From: UBA2227 sp036677505
GTDB lineage: Bacteria > Bacillota_I > Bacilli_A > Erysipelotrichales > Erysipelotrichaceae
Direction of reading: 5' to 3'
Length of the DNA stretch: 64,000 nucleotides
NCBI GenBank assembly: GCA_036677505.1
Contig: JAVBWK010000013.1
Span: 22,012-86,011, forward strand
The notes beneath the pieces are model-generated. The model did no database searches. It was not told where the DNA came from and worked only from the letters and a program-made list of their open reading frames with translations. The translations under genes and the position numbers were made by a program. Below, in pieces: positions 60,701 to 64,000 of the stretch (its first letter is position 1; every line of letters starts with the position of its first letter).

Positions 60701-62214
60701 ATGTTCAGGGGAGATTTGAACCTAAACGGCCTATCGATATCCGCTATCGCTATACGGTATCGGATCTGACCGTGCTTCAACCCAACAGCACTCCGGTAAG
60801 TTCGATGTGTACCGAAGCTGAAGTTGAGTTTGCCTGTACTCCCGGCAGTTTTGAAATATTAAAGCCGGGAAGTGTCAGCGTGACGTTAGAATCGTCGGAC
60901 GGTACGTTTAAGGACACCGTACTTATCCATATCACCGGAGAGCCTGGCAGCTATCAGATTAATCCGCAGGCCGTTGTGTCACTGCGGGTACAGTCTGTGA
61001 CATCAGACACACTTGTGCTGAACTGGTCGGCAGTAGAAGGTGCCTTGGGCTACCATATTTACCGATCAACATCGCTGAGCGGGGATTATGTGTTTGTCGG
61101 GGAAACAGATTCATCCCAGCTTCACTACACAGATCCGGATAGGATCCTTAATCAGCCATATTTCTATAAAGTTTCGGCGAAACTGCCGGATGGCGAGGGG
61201 CAGGTTCAGGGACCCCATAGCGCTGCTATGGAAGGCCGCACGAAACCCGATCCGCTGACAAATGTTCAGATCACCTCCCTAAGTGGGACCCAATTGAAAC
61301 TGGGTGTTAACCTCAGTGCATCCAACGCAACCGTACAATGGGCATATGCCAGACATCCTGAAGGTCCGTTTACTGTGTTAAGTGAAAATGCTCAGCTCGA
61401 GCAGACGCTGGCCGGATTACATCCGGGGCAGACCTACTATTTCAAAGTACGCTATGCGACAGATACGGCGTACGGACGCACCGTCAGTGAGTACTCACCG
61501 TTGTTTACAGCCCAACCCATGCCGCTTGCACCTGCGGTCTCAGCATATTACTTCGATTCGAGGGTTTATGTGGAGGTGGAAAGTCCGGAAACCGTCCTAA
61601 TGTATCATCTGCTATGCTATGTCAATGGTGAACAGGTGTTCGCACAACAAAGCCAACAGTCAAATTATTATGAGTTTAAAGATTTGGTTTTGAAGGAAGG
61701 GGACATCGCCACATTTAAAGCATCCGTTTCCTTGCGTTATAATAACAAATACATTGATTCCCCATTCTCAGAGGTTGTCGGCTTTAGTAAAGCTATCCAG
61801 CTAAACAGAGAGATTCACCAAGGCGGTTCAATGATACTCAAAGACGGTGACGGGGAACTGAGAAGGCCGTACTTTCCGGCCGGTGACAGCGTCATCGCAG
61901 AAGCCACCCCGGATTACGGATTTAAAATATATCAATGGAGGATAAACGAGGTACCCCTCAATCACCGCAAGAGCATGTTTACCATAGAAAATATCCAAGT
62001 GAACACAACGGTTACCGTGGAGTTTGTCATGATCGGCGATTTGAATAACGATTATCAGGTATCGGCGACCGATCTGGTGACCATGCGCCGGTATCTGGCC
62101 GGACTGACTGATATTTTGGAAAAAGGAAAAGTCGGCGGGGATATCGATGATAACGGCTCAGTTTCGACCACAGATTTAGTACGCTTGCGCCGCCGATTGG
62201 CTGGATTGGAGTAA
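57748..62214 (+). CDS. Secreted subtilase-like protein with Ig-like, FnIII and dockerin domains
   Basis: A 1488-residue exported protein. Order: signal peptide (SFLWIVIILSLFFSSLATQ; cleavage near VSAG), a propeptide-like part, an S8-type domain (Asp in VKIGVISDGVAG ~173; the usual His motif is replaced by AEGTAMLEIIYDLAPNAQ ~202; oxyanion Asn in SSAGNF ~284; Ser in FCGTSAAAPHIGA ~488), three BIG2-like Ig domains (~630-876), two fibronectin type III domains (~1073-1257), a linker and a type-I dockerin with two calcium loops (GDLNNDYQVSATDLVTMRRY; GDIDDNGSVSTTDLVRLRRR). Start ATG 57748 is preferred over an upstream in-frame Met at 57697 because the promoter and RBS lie before it. The cohesin gene follows after 1 nt. 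The missing His makes activity uncertain. Confidence 0.88.
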   Translation: MYQMKRSFLWIVIILSLFFSSLATQNIVSAGDDFFSKQTSKSHSKLGPTLSQAIFNSGSSAPGLSRVKKDIEKLHVYVEFSHSAVLEALGKMGEVKNVNSEYGLAEMYLPGRAIEGLLKNPHIISIREVMKPMVNGGSRLSEGLDNTFGHGVESYLRMGNLAGDGVKIGVISDGVAGLAQSVASGDLPEDVVVLNNRYNGAEGTAMLEIIYDLAPNAQLYFHDYGGSSLEFIDAINALAAQGVDIIIDDIVYLDEPFFEDSIIAKHIDQLVASSGILYFSSAGNFANSHYQGIFKPGFKNEVYEHDFNPAVSGAQRLPVKIAPYSSIIIMLQWNEPFNNSIKDLELASCPDSDTTNCFISDNWQLGEGYAPVEYIELTNTSGSYKSQFITVYSETAYSNVTFEIYVFGGATTSPDFTTRGDSTFGHSTAASVISIAATENLSIPSSYSSQGPFTMLGSVKRNKPDFIGRDCVSVTGNGDFPKTFCGTSAAAPHIGAIAALLLSNNPSLTRSQMIDALKGKSADMHTVGYDFLAGNGFVHVGLFSNEITIQKDQIWQGELSFNQQGTLSASDSTVLSVTSALNQSKSGNGIFVYDVSVKGLKDGFANLRFVGEDGKEVYRRKYVVSHRLTDFKFTDRSDLYIGLDQTQKLDMLLYPANANDAIFTYTSSDPSIVSIDNTGHITTHASGKVDITARHTVTGLRDTKTIYAGVLSTGLSITPLDPTIMGIKETVQLTAIISPAEANFTNVRWQSSYPDIASVDQNGLVTGHMQGEVTIRATSQDGLSSNEITVKVIKPLTSIYFNSPTYSIYYSGSFYTTQFGIVKTPYDSLETGLLWSSSHPDIMEVDNNGNITFKALGTSEITVTGPRGLTASTLVSFEPYPYNISFNVHRNGTEVQNAYKIIGRYGSSMTIAEMKEHYRQTVGLTPGYDVGFYRYLTYLDPIPQYFGLTADYEFNNNETLHAIEYPIEMQGLKITDAFIDQNTLHVQGRFEPKRPIDIRYRYTVSDLTVLQPNSTPVSSMCTEAEVEFACTPGSFEILKPGSVSVTLESSDGTFKDTVLIHITGEPGSYQINPQAVVSLRVQSVTSDTLVLNWSAVEGALGYHIYRSTSLSGDYVFVGETDSSQLHYTDPDRILNQPYFYKVSAKLPDGEGQVQGPHSAAMEGRTKPDPLTNVQITSLSGTQLKLGVNLSASNATVQWAYARHPEGPFTVLSENAQLEQTLAGLHPGQTYYFKVRYATDTAYGRTVSEYSPLFTAQPMPLAPAVSAYYFDSRVYVEVESPETVLMYHLLCYVNGEQVFAQQSQQSNYYEFKDLVLKEGDIATFKASVSLRYNNKYIDSPFSEVVGFSKAIQLNREIHQGGSMILKDGDGELRRPYFPAGDSVIAEATPDYGFKIYQWRINEVPLNHRKSMFTIENIQVNTTVTVEFVMIGDLNNDYQVSATDLVTMRRYLAGLTDILEKGKVGGDIDDNGSVSTTDLVRLRRRLAGLE

Positions 62215-62215
62215 T

Positions 62216-63856
62216 ATGAAAAAGATTCTGAATATTCTGACGGTTGGATTATTGATTTTAGTTCATTTGACCGGCGTGGCCGCGGCCAGCTTCTCAACAG
62301 CCACCACCAGCAGTAAGACCTCACTGAGCGCTGCCGGCGAACAGTTTACCGTAACCTTTGCGGTGCGCAACTCGACGGGGATCAGTGCGATCACCGCGAA
62401 CTTTAACTATGACTCTTCCAAACTGGAAGTCGTATCCTCGGTGGCGGAAAGCGGCTTTGCGCTGACCTTAGGAACCAAACTGGTAGTCGACCATACCGAA
62501 GTGAAAACCGGCAATTTCAATATTGCCAAAGTGACTTTTAAGGCGAAGGCGGCCTTTGTGATCGGTGAGAGCACCCAGGTCGGACTGAGCAATGTCGTGG
62601 GTTCGGACGGCTCGGCGGATATCTCTGCGGCCGGATCCAGCGTGACCATCAAAATGGAAGCCCCCAAATCATCAAACAATAACCTCTCTTCACTAAGTGT
62701 AAGTGAGGGTACACTGGCATTCAATAAAGCCACCACGTCCTATACGGTCATCGTCGATAACGCGATTACCGGTGTGACGATCAGTGCTACGGCCGAAGAT
62801 CCCAAAGCGACGGTCAGCGGTACCGGAACCAAAAGTTTGAAAGTGTACAGCAATACCTTCAATATCGTGGTCACTGCGGAAAACGGCAGTAAGAAAACGT
62901 ATAAGATCAACGTTGTAAGAAGAGATGCGGATGGCAATGCCGGAGCGCTGAGCACGAATAATAATTTGTCTTCTCTTGTTGTGGAGGGCTGTGAACTTGA
63001 CTTCTTGGCTTCCGTGCTGGAATATCGCTGCGAGGTGGACAATCTGACGATGAAGGTCGCTGTGACTGCGAAGACCGAAGATGACAAAGCGACCGTGGTG
63101 ATCGCCAATGTTGAACCCTTAGCTGTCGGGAATAATGTTATCGCTGTAACCGTGACTTCAGAAAGCGGTTTGTCGAAAGTATATACCGTGACTGTCAATC
63201 GCAGCAACAATGCGCCGACCGTACCCATCGAAACGGTCAAAGAAGCGCTCGCTACCACTACGGCCGATGAAGTGGCCATCCGGGTTCCGGCCGACGGTAT
63301 CATCTCGCAGGACATCATGGCTGCTTTGAAACAGTCCGGGAAGCGATTACTTATTCAGGGATTTGATGAGAAGGGAACCATGGTGTATGAATGGTCGGTT
63401 GACGGAAGCAAAATGGATACGCCTTCTGCGATCAATACGAAACTTGTCACTTCGATGTCCTTATCTGCGGATATCGATCAACTGACCAATTATGCCAAAG
63501 GATTCTTCCTGGATTTTGAAAAGAATGACGTGCTTCCGCAAGGGACGGTCGTACGGCTGAAAGTATCCTCTCTGATTCAAGATGGGGCGAAGGTGAATCT
63601 GTACTTCTATGATCCTGTGAAACAAGAGATGAAACTGACCAACGAAGGTCTTGAGGTCGTTGACGGGCATGTGCTCATTCCGCTGTTTCACACCTCCGAA
63701 TACTTTGTGACTCAGTCGGTGCTTGGTAACGGAAGTAACTCGTCCGGATCGCTGGGCGAGAGCGGTCTCTGGCTGATTTTGGCTGGGATCGAACTGCTGG
63801 TGATCCTGATTCTGGGATTATTGCTGGTGAGAAAGCCGAAAGTCATCGTACACTGA
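62216..63856 (+). CDS. Membrane-anchored cohesin-domain surface protein (copy 2)
   Basis: A 546-residue surface tether. Order: signal peptide (cleaved near VAAAS), cohesin-like beta-sandwich (~25-148: TSLSAAGEQFTVTFAVRN; ITANFNYDSSKLEVVSS; AKVTFKAKAAFVIGEST), two cadherin-like PF12733 domains (~153-235 NNNLSSLSVSEGTLAFN; ~247-329 NNNLSSLVVEGCELDF with two Cys), an unassigned ~180-residue domain and a C-terminal membrane helix with basic tail (GLWLILAGIELLVILILGLL then RKPKVIVH, 518-546). It begins 1 nt after the dockerin-carrying protein, so they are co-translated; the simplest role is to hold that protein at the membrane. Paralogue of the gene at 12837. Confidence 0.85.
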   Translation: MKKILNILTVGLLILVHLTGVAAASFSTATTSSKTSLSAAGEQFTVTFAVRNSTGISAITANFNYDSSKLEVVSSVAESGFALTLGTKLVVDHTEVKTGNFNIAKVTFKAKAAFVIGESTQVGLSNVVGSDGSADISAAGSSVTIKMEAPKSSNNNLSSLSVSEGTLAFNKATTSYTVIVDNAITGVTISATAEDPKATVSGTGTKSLKVYSNTFNIVVTAENGSKKTYKINVVRRDADGNAGALSTNNNLSSLVVEGCELDFLASVLEYRCEVDNLTMKVAVTAKTEDDKATVVIANVEPLAVGNNVIAVTVTSESGLSKVYTVTVNRSNNAPTVPIETVKEALATTTADEVAIRVPADGIISQDIMAALKQSGKRLLIQGFDEKGTMVYEWSVDGSKMDTPSAINTKLVTSMSLSADIDQLTNYAKGFFLDFEKNDVLPQGTVVRLKVSSLIQDGAKVNLYFYDPVKQEMKLTNEGLEVVDGHVLIPLFHTSEYFVTQSVLGNGSNSSGSLGESGLWLILAGIELLVILILGLLLVRKPKVIVH

Positions 63857-63939
63857 TTCAGACACGCTTGACAGAAGAATGAAATAAAGGCTCTAAGTCA
63901 AATGTTGGGGTAAACACCCTATAGACGATGAGATGAATA

Positions 63940-63972
63940 GGAATTCCTACACATAGGAGTTCCTTTTTTATT
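63940..63972 (+). terminator. Terminator of the subtilase-cohesin unit
   Basis: GGAATTCCT-ACACAT-AGGAGTTCC (9-bp stem with one G-U pair) followed by T7, about 85 nt after the cohesin stop. The sequence beyond it to 64000 shows no gene. Confidence 0.8.
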
Positions 63973-64000
63973 GAAAGGACAAGAGAATACGGGTTCTGAA

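Noticed and set aside
1..64000. Mollicute genetic code (UGA as Trp)
   Set aside because: UGA is used as a stop at many intact genes (for example pheT and the SDR gene) and Trp is UGG throughout.
1..64000. tRNA or rRNA genes
   Set aside because: No cloverleaf with a GTTCRA-type T-arm or conserved rRNA stretch was found by reading either strand.

Overview
The window reads as a chromosomal segment of a Bacillota (low-to-mid G+C Gram-positive) bacterium, plausibly of the Erysipelotrichia or a neighbouring class. Ribosome binding sites are purine-rich (GGAGG, GGGGGA), promoters are sigma-A-like, UGA is a normal stop codon, and there are lipoprotein signal peptides, an LCP-family wall polymer ligase and Bacillota-type tyrosine-kinase capsule regulators. 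The genus cannot be fixed from sequence alone. No rRNA, tRNA or CRISPR array was found.

Layout. (1) 1-12.7 kb is housekeeping: the 3' end of pheT, an SDR oxidoreductase, yebC, tmcAL (ylbM), an alpha/beta hydrolase, a three-gene iron/organic-anion-type ABC importer, a lipoprotein, the yceD-rpmF pair and a FemAB-like aminoacyltransferase. (2) 12.8-14.5 kb encodes a membrane-anchored cohesin protein. (3) 14.6-33.7 kb is a first surface-polysaccharide locus. It holds an LCP ligase, glycosyltransferases, UDP-ManNAc dehydrogenase and UDP-GlcNAc 2-epimerase, a pyruvyl transferase, a Wzx flippase, a nitroreductase, an initiating sugar transferase and two lipoproteins. (4) 33.7-39.3 kb is a regulatory block. 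A BY-kinase with two tiny overlapping membrane-protein genes lies on the minus strand. It is divergent from its chain-length partner and PHP phosphatase, which are followed by a membrane UDP-sugar 4,6-dehydratase and a LoaP/NusG-like antiterminator. (5) 39.3-40.1 kb holds a frameshifted sugar-transferase pseudogene and a mosaic of degenerate repeats. (6) 40.1-53.8 kb is a second, visibly AT-richer polysaccharide locus with its own aminotransferase, sugar transferase, GNAT, CapE/CapF pair, glycosyltransferases, Wzy, Wzx and a second wecC-wecB pair. (7) 53.9-57.5 kb is a mobile-DNA scar: an irregular repeat array, a small ORF, a zinc-finger gene fragment and a complete IS21-family element. (8) 57.7-63.9 kb encodes a secreted subtilase-like protein ending in a dockerin, followed 1 nt later by a second membrane-anchored cohesin protein.

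How the parts may work together. Each polysaccharide locus has the parts of a Wzx/Wzy-type pathway (initiation, glycosyl transfer, flipping), though a clear polymerase is seen only in the second. The kinase/modulator/phosphatase block would control chain length, LoaP would promote read-through of long operons, and LCP would attach product to the wall. The most unusual system is the pair of cell-surface cohesin tethers plus a dockerin-tagged protease-like protein whose expected catalytic His position appears to be Glu: a cellulosome-style plug-and-socket with no glycoside hydrolase in sight.
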